DNA of 64,000 nucleotides from assembly GCA_000242815.2 (NCBI GenBank), contig AHHB01000019.1:62001-126000 (forward strand), given 5' to 3'. Under the pieces are notes generated by a model. It saw only the letters and a list, made by a program, of their open reading frames with translations, was not told where the DNA came from and made no database searches. The position numbers and the translations under genes were made by a program. This DNA is from Janthinobacterium lividum PAMC 25724. GTDB taxonomy: Bacteria; Pseudomonadota; Gammaproteobacteria; Burkholderiales; Burkholderiaceae_D. Positions 27,843 through 36,931 of this stretch are shown piece after piece (position 1 is the stretch's first letter; each line of letters begins with the position of its first letter).

Positions 27843-28432
27843 CGCTGGGCCACCGCCCCACCCAACCTTGTCAGGCACCATGTTTAGTGCTAGTGAGTGC
27901 GCCACAGCGATGGGCGAAAAGACGATGAAAACACATCTCTTTTCGCCTTTTTTACGCCTGACTGTGCGCTAGCTAACATTGCTATCACATTTCCATTTGG
28001 AAAGCCATTGGACTTTTGTGTTTTTTTGCGTTACACTTGAGTCATATTTACAACAACTACACCGCGTTTCATCCTCTGCTTCGCAGTACTCCCACTGGCT
28101 CAGTGGTGAACAATTCTTCGGGTTTTACACCCGCATCCAATTAGAAGTAGCTTGGTCGATTTTTTCTCGACTAGATACATTTGGTGCCATGTATTTGCAT
28201 GGCGCTAGCGTTGTTAAAAGTCCTGAACCACAGCCTCTTTTAGCACGCACATGGCACCCCGGCACCGGCTTTTGCCATCCGCCGGTCACACGCGTGTCAC
28301 CCCCTGTTTGCTGTCGCTCCCGTGCGCTGTGCGCCGTGGCGTAGCCGACGCAGCAGGGTTTGCTGATACCCGCCGCAAGCTAGCAGCTTGCTGGGTTTCA
28401 TTCCATTCGTCAAATCGAGGGAGAACCACATC
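27843..28432. other. Long upstream region of proVWX
   Basis: This is 590 bp without a convincing gene. AT-rich DNA near 27975-28065 could hold a promoter. Short hairpins such as CCACTGGCTCAGTGG (near 28090) and GCAAGCTAGCAGCTTGC (28374-28390) suggest a structured leader. No known riboswitch is recognised. Confidence 0.4.
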
Positions 28433-29665
28433 GTGGCAAAACAAATTACGATCGACCATGTGTTCAAAGTGTTCGGCGACAAGCCAACAGAAGCACTTGA
28501 ACTCGTCCGCCAGGGCGTTCATAAGCAGGACATTCTGGCCCAGACCGACTGCACCATCGGCGTTTTCGACGCCAGCTTTACCATTGAGGCGGGCGAGATC
28601 TTCGTCATCATGGGCCTGTCCGGATCCGGCAAGTCGACCCTGGTGCGCATGCTGAACCGCCTGATCGAGCCCACTGCCGGTCGCATCCTGATCGATGGCA
28701 ATGACATCAATACCTTGCCGGATGCCCAGTTGCGCGCCTTGCGCCGCAAGGATATCAGCATGGTATTCCAGTCGTTCGCGCTGCTGCCGCAAATTACCGT
28801 GCTCGACAACACTGCCTTCGGCATGGAACTGGCTGGTATGCCCAAGGCCGAGCGCCATGCGCTGGCCCAGCAAGCGTTGGAGCAGGTAGGCCTGGACGGC
28901 TACGGCGCCAGCTATCCTGACGAATTGTCAGGTGGTATGCAGCAGCGCGTGGGCCTGGCCCGTGCGCTGGCTTGCGATCCATCGATTTTGCTGATGGATG
29001 AAGCATTTTCCGCGCTCGATCCGATTATTCGTACGGAAATGCAATCGGAACTGCTGCGTTTGCAGCAAATCAAGCGCCGCACCATCGTCTTTATTTCGCA
29101 TGACCTCGACGAAGCCATGCGTATCGGCGACCGTGTTGCCATCATGAAAGACGGTCACGTCGTGCAAGTGGGCACGCCGGAAGAAATCTTGCGCAAACCG
29201 GCCAATGACTATGTGCGTAACTTCGTGCGCGGCGTCGATGCGGCGGCCGTTTTCAAGGCCAGCGATATCGCCCGCAAGAGCCAGATCGTCGTGTCGGAAT
29301 CGCCGAACCGCGGCTCGCGCGCCGCGTTGTCGATGCTGGAAGAGCAGGATCGCGCCTTTGCCTATGTCGTCAATCCTCAGCGCAAGTTTCTCGGTGTCGT
29401 CTCGGTCGATTCGCTGCGCAGTGCGCTCGACGGCCATGTTGGTCCGCTGGGTCTGGCGCATGCCTATCTGCCCGGTGTGCAGAGCATCAATGCAGATGAG
29501 CCAGTCGCCGGCCTGTTCGGTCAGGTGGCGCAACTGCCTTATGCCGTTCCTGTGGTGGCCGATGACGGCAGCTTCCGCGGCGCCATCAGCAAGACGACCT
29601 TGCTGAAGTTCCTCGACCGCGATACGCCAGCCATAGCCGAACAACAACAGAAAGGACAAGCATGA
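28433..29665 (+). CDS. proV: Glycine betaine/proline ABC transporter ATP-binding protein
   Basis: This 410-aa protein starts at GTG 28433 ([15 protein letters not shown]), with GGGAGA upstream. It has the characteristic ProV N-terminal extension before the P-loop (GLSGSGKST), Q-loop, signature [15 protein letters not shown], Walker [14 protein letters not shown] and H-loop [13 protein letters not shown]. Two C-terminal CBS-like domains (from about residue 285) sense ionic strength in related systems. It energises uptake of glycine betaine or proline under osmotic stress. It overlaps proW by 4 nt. Confidence 0.95.
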   Translation: MAKQITIDHVFKVFGDKPTEALELVRQGVHKQDILAQTDCTIGVFDASFTIEAGEIFVIMGLSGSGKSTLVRMLNRLIEPTAGRILIDGNDINTLPDAQLRALRRKDISMVFQSFALLPQITVLDNTAFGMELAGMPKAERHALAQQALEQVGLDGYGASYPDELSGGMQQRVGLARALACDPSILLMDEAFSALDPIIRTEMQSELLRLQQIKRRTIVFISHDLDEAMRIGDRVAIMKDGHVVQVGTPEEILRKPANDYVRNFVRGVDAAAVFKASDIARKSQIVVSESPNRGSRAALSMLEEQDRAFAYVVNPQRKFLGVVSVDSLRSALDGHVGPLGLAHAYLPGVQSINADEPVAGLFGQVAQLPYAVPVVADDGSFRGAISKTTLLKFLDRDTPAIAEQQQKGQA

Positions 29666-30771
29666 ACCCTAGCACCGATTCCACAGTAGAAGCTGTTGTT
29701 GAGCAAGCCGCCCAGATCAATCCCTGGGCCCTGACGCCGCCCACCGACGCCAGCACCGCCTGGCTGGACGCCGCCGGCTCTGCCGTGCAGCCGGAACAGG
29801 CGAGCGGCTTTCACCTGACACAAATTTTCGACGGTTCGCTGCCGCTGGAGAGCTGGATCAACCAAGGTCTGGGCTGGGTCGTGGCGCATTTCCGCCCCTT
29901 CTTTCAGGCCGTGCGCGCGCCGATCGACAGCGTGTTGTCCGGCATGGAGGGCGCACTGCTGGCCGTTCCGTCGCTGACGCTGATCGCTATCATCGGCTTG
30001 CTGGCATGGCAATTTACCAGCCGCACCCTGGCCCTCGGCAGCGTGCTGGCGCTGCTGCTCGTATCGATGCTGGGCATCTGGCCGGAAGCCATGACCACCT
30101 TATCGCTGGTGCTGACGTCGCTGGCTTTTTGCCTGGCCATCGGCTTGCCGCTGGGTATTTTCCTCGCCAGCAGCGACCGCGCGCAAAATATCCTGCGCCC
30201 CTTGCTGGACGCCATGCAGACCACGCCCGCTTTCGTTTATCTGGTGCCGGTGGTGATGCTGTTCGGTATCGGTAATGCGCCCGGCGTCATCGTGACGATC
30301 ATTTTCGCCCTGCCGCCGCTGGTACGCCTGACCAACCTCGGTATCCGCCAGGTGCGTCCTGACCTGATCGAAGCGGCCCGCGCGTATGGCGCTTCGCCGT
30401 GGCAGTTGCTGACCCGCGTGCAGTTTCCGTTGGCCATGCCGTCCATCATGGCCGGTATCAACCAATCGCTGATGCTGTCGCTGTCGATGGTCGTGATCGC
30501 CTCGATGATCGCCGTCGGTGGCCTGGGTCAGATGGTATTGCGCGGCATTGGCCGCCTGGACATGGGTCTGGCAACCGTGGGTGGCCTGGGCATCGTGCTG
30601 CTGGCCATTACCCTGGACCGTTTGACGCAAGCGATGGGCCAGCCACGCCGTGGCGTGCGCCACTGGTATCAGACGGGGCCTGCCGGTGTCGTACTGCGTC
30701 TGGTGCGCGGCAATGCCGCCAAGCCTGAAGCCCATGCTGTACAGCAAGCTACGCTTGCCAACGCACAATAA
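29662..30771 (+). CDS. proW: Glycine betaine/proline ABC transporter permease
   Basis: This 369-aa protein has a long N-terminal soluble part (about 100 residues, including [20 protein letters not shown]), then about seven membrane helices. The ABC permease EAA-type loop is [22 protein letters not shown]. ProW of E. coli has a similar long N-terminus. It forms the membrane channel with ProV. The ATGA overlap with proV implies coupled translation. Confidence 0.93.
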   Translation: MNPSTDSTVEAVVEQAAQINPWALTPPTDASTAWLDAAGSAVQPEQASGFHLTQIFDGSLPLESWINQGLGWVVAHFRPFFQAVRAPIDSVLSGMEGALLAVPSLTLIAIIGLLAWQFTSRTLALGSVLALLLVSMLGIWPEAMTTLSLVLTSLAFCLAIGLPLGIFLASSDRAQNILRPLLDAMQTTPAFVYLVPVVMLFGIGNAPGVIVTIIFALPPLVRLTNLGIRQVRPDLIEAARAYGASPWQLLTRVQFPLAMPSIMAGINQSLMLSLSMVVIASMIAVGGLGQMVLRGIGRLDMGLATVGGLGIVLLAITLDRLTQAMGQPRRGVRHWYQTGPAGVVLRLVRGNAAKPEAHAVQQATLANAQ

Positions 30772-30789
30772 CAAAGACAAAGGAAGCAC

Positions 30790-31848
30790 ATGCATCAAAT
30801 TGATAATTTTAAAGTGACGCAAAAATCGCAACGCAAGTTCCAGCTGTTTTCTGCCCTGGTGATCGCCGTCCTGGCCCTCACTACCAGCCTGGCCATGGCG
30901 CAAACACCAGCCGCTCGCGCCGATGCGCTGCCCGGCAAGGGCGTCAAGGTACAGCCATTGCAAAGCTCGATTGCGGAAGAAACCTTCCAGACCATGCTCG
31001 TTGGCAAGGCGCTGGAAAAGCTCGGCTATGCAGTGCTGCCGATCAAGGAAATAGAGTATCTGAGCGCGCATATTGCCATCGCCAACGGCGACGCCACTTT
31101 CATGGCCGTGCACTGGGACCCCATGCACAAGGATTTTTATAGCAATGCGGGCGGCGACGCCAAGTTGCTTCGCGCGGGCCAGTATGCCGGTCCTGCGGCA
31201 CAGGGTTATCTGATCGACAAGGCGACTGCGGATAAGTACAACATCACGAATATCGACCAGTTGCGCGATCCCAATCTGGCCAAGCTGTTCGACCATGATG
31301 GCGATGGCAAGGCCGACTTGACCGGTTGCAACCCTGGCTGGGGCTGCGAAACGTTGATCGAGCACCACATAGATGCCTACAAATTGCGCAAGACCGTGAC
31401 GCACGTGCAGGGCAGTTATGCGGCCCTGATCGCCGACACCCTGGGCCGCTACAAGCGTGGCGAATCGATCCTGTACTACACGTGGACGCCGTATTGGGTC
31501 AGTGGCGTGCTGGTGCCTGGCAAGGATGTGGTCTGGCTGAAAGTGCCGTTCTCGGCCAATCCGGACAAGTTAAATACCCGCCTCGACGATGGCAGCGATT
31601 ACGGCTTTGCCGTCAACACGGCGCGCATCGTATCTAACAAGGCCTGGGCGCAGAAAAACCCGGCGGCGGCCAAGCTGTTCGAGGTGATGCAGTTGCCGGT
31701 GGCGGACATCAATGCGCAGAACGAGCGCATGCGCCGCGGCGAAAGCACGCAGGCCGACATCGCGCGCCACACGGCAGGCTGGATCAAGTATCACCAGCAG
31801 ACGTTTGACGGCTGGATCGCGCAAGCGCTGGCGGCGGCGAAAAAATAA
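30790..31848 (+). CDS. proX: Glycine betaine/proline-binding periplasmic protein
   Basis: This 352-aa protein has a signal peptide ending near MAQTPAARA. The ProX fold is recognised by [39 protein letters not shown] and the aromatic-box segments [25 protein letters not shown]. It delivers betaine-type osmolytes to ProVW. AAAGGAAG precedes the ATG, 18 bp after proW. A mobile repeat now lies between its stop and its terminator. Confidence 0.95.
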   Translation: MHQIDNFKVTQKSQRKFQLFSALVIAVLALTTSLAMAQTPAARADALPGKGVKVQPLQSSIAEETFQTMLVGKALEKLGYAVLPIKEIEYLSAHIAIANGDATFMAVHWDPMHKDFYSNAGGDAKLLRAGQYAGPAAQGYLIDKATADKYNITNIDQLRDPNLAKLFDHDGDGKADLTGCNPGWGCETLIEHHIDAYKLRKTVTHVQGSYAALIADTLGRYKRGESILYYTWTPYWVSGVLVPGKDVVWLKVPFSANPDKLNTRLDDGSDYGFAVNTARIVSNKAWAQKNPAAAKLFEVMQLPVADINAQNERMRRGESTQADIARHTAGWIKYHQQTFDGWIAQALAAAKK

Positions 31849-31854
31849 ATTTGC

Positions 31855-31866
31855 CCTGCTGATAGG
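31855..31866 (+). repeat. 12-bp target duplication, left copy
   Basis: CCTGCTGATAGG is repeated exactly at 32064-32075 on the other side of the MITE-like element. It shows a transposition event with a 12-bp staggered cut. Confidence 0.85.
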
Positions 31867-32063
31867 TAATGCCGTTCAGTTAAGGGTTTTGGCGTGATTG
31901 ATGAGCGCCAGTAAATTCGCTAACCCCAGAGGCAAAGAGCTGGGGTCGGTCACTTCGTGATCGGAATGTGCTCCATTGAAGCACATTCCCCCTCAGGGTC
32001 CGACCCCTGTCCTAGTTCTTGGGCTAAAAATAGCATCACTAACACACTAACTGAACGGCATTA
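31867..32063 (+). mobile_element. MITE-like element copy A (197 bp), inserted after proX
   Basis: Perfect 16-bp terminal inverted repeats (TAATGCCGTTCAGTTA at 31867-31882 and its complement at 32048-32063) bound a non-coding element. Inside are GGGGTCGG with a matching CCGACCCC, TCAC-ttc-GTGA, and the 10-bp stem GGAATGTGCT / AGCACATTCC. The transcript would therefore be highly folded. Exact 12-bp direct repeats flank it. Size, ends and target duplication fit a non-autonomous derivative of an IS4-type element. No transposase is inside. Confidence 0.85.
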
Positions 32064-32075
32064 CCTGCTGATAGG
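32064..32075 (+). repeat. 12-bp target duplication, right copy
   Basis: CCTGCTGATAGG is identical to 31855-31866. Confidence 0.85.
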
Positions 32076-32080
32076 CGTAA

Positions 32081-32117
32081 AAAAGTGGCTACCATTGTGG
32101 TAGCCACTTTTGCGTTT
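32081..32117 (+). terminator. proX operon terminator (bidirectional)
   Basis: A perfect 13-bp stem AAAAGTGGCTACC / GGTAGCCACTTTT with a 5-nt loop forms a strong terminator. It is now 232 bp after the proX stop because of the inserted repeat. It also faces the convergent acyl-CoA-binding protein gene. Confidence 0.9.
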
Positions 32118-32204
32118 TTAGCCTGTTTTTACCTATTTCTGTGGTTTTTCGTGAGTTTTTAGCCGTTTTTGGCTGATTTCTCCGAAAGCAGGCGTCGCTC
32201 GCGT

Positions 32205-32459
32205 TTAATCCTTCAAGTCTTCGATCAGGTCGATGTACTGTTGTTGCGCGTCTTCTTTCGATGTGCCGGCCAGGGCCGCCCAGGCGTCGAACTTGGCGCG
32301 GTTGACGAAGTCGGTCATGCCAGGACGCTCGCCGGTGGCGTCGCCGCTCGCAGCTTGCTTGAACAGGGCATAGATTTTCAACAAAGTCATATTGTCCGGA
32401 CGCTCGGACAGGGTCTTGGAATCGAGTTGCGCTTGTTCGAATTGCTCTTGTAAATTCAT
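32205..32459 (-). CDS. Acyl-CoA-binding protein
   Basis: This 84-aa protein starts at MNLQEQFEQAQLDSKTL. It shows the four-helix ACBP pattern with LLKIYALFKQAASGDATGERPG and RAKFDAWAALAGTSKEDAQQQYI, including the conserved Tyr, Lys and Trp that contact the CoA moiety. It binds long-chain acyl-CoA in the cytoplasm. Length is standard. A longer frame to 32567 is not supported. Confidence 0.93.
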   Translation of the reverse strand: MNLQEQFEQAQLDSKTLSERPDNMTLLKIYALFKQAASGDATGERPGMTDFVNRAKFDAWAALAGTSKEDAQQQYIDLIEDLKD

Positions 32460-32585
32460 GATGGCTCCTAGGTACTGATGGAATCGCTGGAAAAGTGCGG
32501 CAGGCCTGGCGGAGTGGCCACCGTGCGTGCTGCAGTACCTGACATCATAGTGAAAAAAGGGCGCCATGCATTAGAGGGGATACTC

Positions 32586-32624
32586 AAAAAAAAAGCGCCG
32601 CCGCACTATGTAGTGTGGCGGCGC
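32586..32624 (-). terminator. Terminator of the FKBP gene
   Basis: A 14-bp stem GCGCCGCCGCACTA / TAGTGTGGCGGCGC (one G-T pair) is preceded by a run of A residues. It forms a stem plus U-tract on the minus strand, 45 bp after the FKBP stop. Confidence 0.85.
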
Positions 32625-32668
32625 CTGGCGCGCGCATTTAAGCGCGGCCTGCTTCTGCGAGAGCCAGC

Positions 32669-33025
32669 TTATACGCCCAGCAGTTCAACGTCGAAAATCA
32701 AGGTGGCGTTCGGTGGAATCGCGCCGCCGGCACCGCGTGCGCCATAGCCCAGTGCTGCCGGGATGATCAGTTGGCGCTTGCCGCCCACTTTCATGCCTTG
32801 CACGCCTTCGTCCCAGCCTTGAATGACGCGGCCTGCGCCCAGCGGGAATTCGAATGGATCGTTGCGGTCCTTGCTGGAGTCAAATTTCGAACCGGCGCTG
32901 CCGTCGTCGTTTTGCAGCCAGCCCGTGTAATGCACGACAACATTGTTGCCGGCTTGCGCTTCAGCGCCTTCGCCGACGACGGTGTCGATGTATTGCAGGC
33001 CGGAAGCGGTAGTGGTGGTGGTCAT
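32669..33025 (-). CDS. FKBP-type peptidyl-prolyl isomerase
   Basis: This 118-aa single-domain FKBP has VVVHYTGWLQNDDGSAGSKFDSS, FEFPLGAGRVIQGWDEGVQGM, GGKRQLIIPAALGYG and IPPNATLIFDVELL, covering the active-site Tyr, Asp, Phe, Val-Ile and Trp positions. No signal peptide is present, so it is cytoplasmic. It catalyses cis-trans isomerisation at proline. It sits alone with its own terminator. Confidence 0.96.
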   Translation of the reverse strand: MTTTTTASGLQYIDTVVGEGAEAQAGNNVVVHYTGWLQNDDGSAGSKFDSSKDRNDPFEFPLGAGRVIQGWDEGVQGMKVGGKRQLIIPAALGYGARGAGGAIPPNATLIFDVELLGV

Positions 33026-33222
33026 GATAATCCTTGTGTAGGCGATGAAAGCTTCAGATTGTAGAGCAATGAGTTACAAAGCGCCATTCCAGGCACGGCA
33101 CAGTGAAAAAGGAGAAATTACGGCGATGTCTGGCTGCCGCGCGCATTTAAGGGGGGATTTAATACAAAAAATACAGTGTTCCACGTAAAATGCCTGTTTT
33201 GTATTTAACAGTGACTTCTTCC

Positions 33223-34194
33223 ATGTTCCGCAGTCTACGCCGCCTTGTTTTTTCCTCGCTGTGCCTGGTTTCCGCAATGTCTACGGCGCAAGCCGAAGTG
33301 GTGGTGGTGCTCAATTCTCGTGATGCCACGGTGCAACTGCTGGACCAGAAAACCTATGCTCCCTTGTCTACCTTTGCCGTCGGCAAGGAACCGCATCACC
33401 TGATGGAAACGCCGGACGGCAAGTCGCTGATCGTCGCCAGTTCCGTCGGCAACGAGCTGATCTTTCTCGATCCGGTGTCGGGCCAGATCCAGCGCCGCAT
33501 CAGCAATATTCTCGATCCCTACCAGATCGGCTTTTCGCCTGACCAGAAGTGGTTCATTTCCAATTCGCTGCGCCTGGACCGCATTGACCTGTACCGCTAT
33601 GACGGCAAGACCCTGACCCTGGCCAAGCGCATTGCGCTACCCAAGCTGCCCAGCCACATGGTGTTTACGGCCGACAGCAGCATGGCCTTCATTACCCAGC
33701 AGGGCAGCAACCAGGTCAGCGCCATCGACCTGGCCACGCAAAGCGTCAAATGGACTATGCCGGTGGGCCCTGCACCGGCCGGCATCACGCTGACGCCCGA
33801 TGGTAAATATTTGTTGGTGGGCATCATGGGCAGCGATTACGTGGAAGTGATCGATTGGCGCACGCAAAAAACTGTCAAGCGCATCAAGGCCGGTGCCGGC
33901 ACGCATAATTTTCGCGCGCTCGGTGACAAGCGCATGACGTTTGTGTCGAACCGCGTGTCGAACACGATCAATATCATCGACCAGCAAACCCTGGAAAACG
34001 TGGGCACCATCAATGTGCCAGGAGGCCCGGACTGCATGGAAATCACGCCCGATGGCAAGACCATGTGGGTGACTTTGCGCTGGATCAAGAAGGTGGCCGT
34101 GGTCGATTTGACCACGCGCAAGGTGATCAAGATGATACCGGTGGGCCGCTCACCGCATGGCGTGTATTTTGCCACCCATGCGCCGCGCATATGA
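33223..34194 (+). CDS. YVTN-type beta-propeller protein, secreted
   Basis: This 323-aa protein starts at MFRSLRR (an upstream start at 33190 is less likely). It has a signal peptide ending near AQA. At least six repeats of the form 'xxxTPDGKxLLVG' are visible (METPDGKSLIVASSVGNELI, ITLTPDGKYLLVGIMGSDYV, MEITPDGKTMWVTLRW), giving a 40-residue beta-propeller in the periplasm. Such proteins often bind partners or act in envelope metabolism; the exact role is unknown. Its stop overlaps the deacetylase start (ATGA), so coupling is likely. Confidence 0.85.
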   Translation: MFRSLRRLVFSSLCLVSAMSTAQAEVVVVLNSRDATVQLLDQKTYAPLSTFAVGKEPHHLMETPDGKSLIVASSVGNELIFLDPVSGQIQRRISNILDPYQIGFSPDQKWFISNSLRLDRIDLYRYDGKTLTLAKRIALPKLPSHMVFTADSSMAFITQQGSNQVSAIDLATQSVKWTMPVGPAPAGITLTPDGKYLLVGIMGSDYVEVIDWRTQKTVKRIKAGAGTHNFRALGDKRMTFVSNRVSNTINIIDQQTLENVGTINVPGGPDCMEITPDGKTMWVTLRWIKKVAVVDLTTRKVIKMIPVGRSPHGVYFATHAPRI

Positions 34195-35024
34195 CGACGC
34201 AGCGTCTGATACTGACTGGCAGCTTGCCTTTGATGCTGCTGTGCGCGGGCGCCACGCAGTCGTGCGCGCATGCGAGCGCAGCTGTCGTGCCGACCACCTC
34301 TGCAGCGCCGGCCGCCTGCAAGGGCAGCATCTACATGACGTTCGACACGGGCAGCCAGTCGCAAGCGCAATTGATCGCCGACGTGCTGCATAAACGTCAT
34401 GTGAAGGCAACGTTCTTCCTGGCCAATGAAAAAACCACGCGCGGCGACGATGCGCTCGCCCCATCGTGGGCGCCGTACTGGAAAGCCCGGGTTGCCGAAG
34501 GCCACGCGTTTGGCACGCATACGTTCGACCATGTGTACTGGAAGAAGGATCTGGCCAACGGTTTGATCCAGGTCAAACCACAGTTCGGCAAGGATGGCGG
34601 CAAGCTGGCATCCTGGACCGAGCAGCAGTTCTGCGAGCAATTGCGCCGCGTCGATACGCGCTTCCAGGAGCTGACCGGGCACAAGCTTGATCCGTTCTGG
34701 CGCGCGCCGGGCGGCTACACCTCGCCGCGCACCCTGGCTGCCGGCAGCGCCTGCGGTTACCAGCATGCGGGCTGGGCACCAGCGGGCTATTCGGGCGATG
34801 AACTGCCCAGCGACAAGTATCCGAACGCCATGTTGCTGAAAAAAGCCCTGGCGAACTTGCGCAGCGGCGACATTTTCATTGCCCACATGGGCATCTGGTC
34901 GCGCAAGGACCCGTGGGCACCGGCTAACCTCGATGCCCTGATCGTCGGCTTGCAAGACAGGGGTTTTTGTTTTGCTACCCTGCGCGAGCATCCTGCGTAT
35001 GCGCAAAAGAAGGGCCAGCCATGA
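34191..35024 (+). CDS. Polysaccharide deacetylase family protein
   Basis: This 277-aa protein starts at ATG 34191, with a probable signal peptide or lipobox-like region (LMLLCAGATQSC). NodB-type motifs are partly seen: MTFDTGS (motif 1, with Thr where the zinc-binding second Asp is usual), GTHTFDH (motif 2), WRAPGG (motif 3) and GDIFIAHMG (last motif). The altered motif 1 may change metal use or activity. It would act on N-acetyl groups of envelope polysaccharide. It is coupled on both sides by ATGA overlaps with the propeller and the sterol desaturase genes. Confidence 0.8.
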   Translation: MTTQRLILTGSLPLMLLCAGATQSCAHASAAVVPTTSAAPAACKGSIYMTFDTGSQSQAQLIADVLHKRHVKATFFLANEKTTRGDDALAPSWAPYWKARVAEGHAFGTHTFDHVYWKKDLANGLIQVKPQFGKDGGKLASWTEQQFCEQLRRVDTRFQELTGHKLDPFWRAPGGYTSPRTLAAGSACGYQHAGWAPAGYSGDELPSDKYPNAMLLKKALANLRSGDIFIAHMGIWSRKDPWAPANLDALIVGLQDRGFCFATLREHPAYAQKKGQP

Positions 35025-36039
35025 TCGCCGCCGACCTCGGCGCTATGCTGCAAGCGGCCATCGACGCGGTAGTCGAGGCCTTTGGCGTGGCGCAAGGATG
35101 GTTATTCCAGAGCATCGTCAACCCGCTCGTGTACCACCTGGGCTTTGGTGAATTCACGGAAGAGGCGTTCGAGGGTACGGAGTGGCTGCTCATTGGCCTG
35201 TGCGAACTGGTGCTGCTGTTTCTCGTGCTGCGCCCGCTCGAAGCCTTGATTCCCGCGCAAAAGATCACCGACCCGCGCGCCCGCTGGAACGACTTTATAT
35301 ACACGCTGCTGCATCGCATCGGCCTGTTTTCCGTGCTGATCTTCTTCACGCTCGATCCCTTGATGGATGCATTGGCGGGCGTCTTGCGTTCGACAATATC
35401 CATCCCTTGAACCTGGAGTCGCTATTGCCCGGCATCAGTCCCTTGCTCAGTTTTATCATTTATTTTGTGATACTGGACTTCGTCGACTATTGCTACCACC
35501 GTGGCTCGCACCATGTCGGCTGGTGGTGGGGCTTGCACAGCCTGCATCACAGCCAGCAAAACATGAATTTGTGGAGCGATGACCGCAACCATTTGCTCGA
35601 TGACTTCTTGCGCGACGTGGTGATGGCGCTGGTGGCGCTTGGCATCGGCGTGCCGCCCGGACAATATGTGCTGCTGGTGTCGATATCGCGCATCTTGCAA
35701 AGCTTGCAGCACGCGAATGTGAGGATACACTTTGGCTACATCGGCGAGCGGTTGTTGATTTCGCCGCGTTTCCACCGCACGCATCACGCCATCGGCGTGG
35801 GGCACGAGTCGAAAGGCAAGGGCAGCATAGGCGGTTGCAACTTCGGCGTCGTTTTGCCGATTTGGGATATGCTGCTGGGCACCGCGAATTTCTCGGCCGG
35901 CTATGCGCGCACGGGCGTGCGCGACCAACTGGCGCGCATCGACAGCCACGGCGTGGGCCGGCCGGGACGCAACTATGGCCGCGGCTTCTGGCAGCAGCAA
36001 TGGCTGGGCCTGCGCGCATGGTGGAATTTGCAAGATTAA
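35021..36039 (+). pseudogene. Sterol desaturase family protein, frameshifted
   Basis: The first frame runs from ATG 35021 (MIAADLGAMLQAAIDAV) and ends soon after LMDALAG. Homology continues in another frame from about 35378 (GGRLAFDNIHPLNLES onward) to the stop at 36039. The second part carries the diiron His motifs HRGSHH, LHSLHHSQQ and HRTHH. Joined, the protein would be about 340 aa with several membrane helices. The break lies near 35375-35390 and corresponds to a 1-nt loss or 2-nt gain. It may be an inactivated gene or a sequence error. Family members hydroxylate or desaturate sterols, hopanoids, carotenoids or fatty acids. Confidence 0.75.
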
Positions 36040-36058
36040 AACGAAAAGGACGCCGTTG

Positions 36059-36886
36059 ATGCGTAATGTGTTGAATTCGTATGGGCGTGCCTTGCTGTCG
36101 CAATTGCACGGCAAGATACTGCTGCTCAGCGTTGCCCCCTTCATCCTGTCGCTGATACTGTGGGGTGCTGTGCTGTACGTGGGCCTGCAACCGCTGATCG
36201 ACAGCTTGCATGCGCTGTTTGCCGACTATGATTTCTTCCGCACCAGCGGCCAGGTGCTGGCCACCTTCGGCCTGGGCATGCTGAAAGCCGTGATCGTGCC
36301 CCTGATCGCCATGTTCATGCTGCTGCCGCTGATGATATTGACGGCGCTGATCTTCATGGGCTTGTTCGCCATGCCGGCTATCGGCCGCCATATTGGCGGG
36401 CGCCACTTTGCGCAACTGGAAAAGAAACATGGCGGCAGCCTGCTCGGCAGCGTCGGCACCTCGCTGGCCACGTTCTTGCTGTTTATTGTCGTCTGGGTCA
36501 TCATGCTGCCCCTGTACGCGTTTCCGCCCGCCGCGCTGGTGGGCCAAGCCGTGCTGTGGGGCTGGCTGACATACCGCGTGATGGCGTATGACGCCATGGC
36601 CGATTACGCCAGCGTGGAAGAGCGCCAGGCCATCATGCGCACGCAGCGCTGGCCCCTGCTGGCCATCGGCATGGTGTCCGGCGTAGCCGGCGCCGTGCCG
36701 GGCATGCTGTGGATGGGCGGCGTGATGGCCGTGGTGTTTTTTCCCTTCCTGGCGGCGTTTGCCATCTGGCTGTATGTACTGATCTTTATCTTCACGGGTC
36801 TGTGGTTCCAGTATTACTGCCTGGAAGCACTGTCGCGTTTGCGGGGCGTACGTGGCATGAGCGACGTGGCGCCGGCTGACGCCTGA
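36059..36886 (+). CDS. EI24 domain-containing membrane protein
   Basis: This 275-aa membrane protein starts at ATG 36059 (MRNVLNSYGRALLSQLHGK), with AAAAGG upstream. About six hydrophobic helices are seen, and the order (LHGKILLLSVAPFILSLILW, ATFGLGMLKAVIVPLIAMFML, ATFLLFIVVWVIMLPLYAFP, VFFPFLAAFAIWLYVLIFIF) matches the EI24/CysZ-like family. E. coli CysZ transports sulfate; here the substrate is unknown. It follows the frameshifted desaturase by 20 bp. Confidence 0.8.
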   Translation: MRNVLNSYGRALLSQLHGKILLLSVAPFILSLILWGAVLYVGLQPLIDSLHALFADYDFFRTSGQVLATFGLGMLKAVIVPLIAMFMLLPLMILTALIFMGLFAMPAIGRHIGGRHFAQLEKKHGGSLLGSVGTSLATFLLFIVVWVIMLPLYAFPPAALVGQAVLWGWLTYRVMAYDAMADYASVEERQAIMRTQRWPLLAIGMVSGVAGAVPGMLWMGGVMAVVFFPFLAAFAIWLYVLIFIFTGLWFQYYCLEALSRLRGVRGMSDVAPADA

Positions 36887-36931
36887 CTTGCGTTCATCCT
36901 GACCTTTAATCGAATTGAACGAGGAAGTTCC

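Noticed and set aside
27979-28344. Open frame upstream of proV
   Set aside because: No RBS, no family, odd composition; the region looks like a leader.
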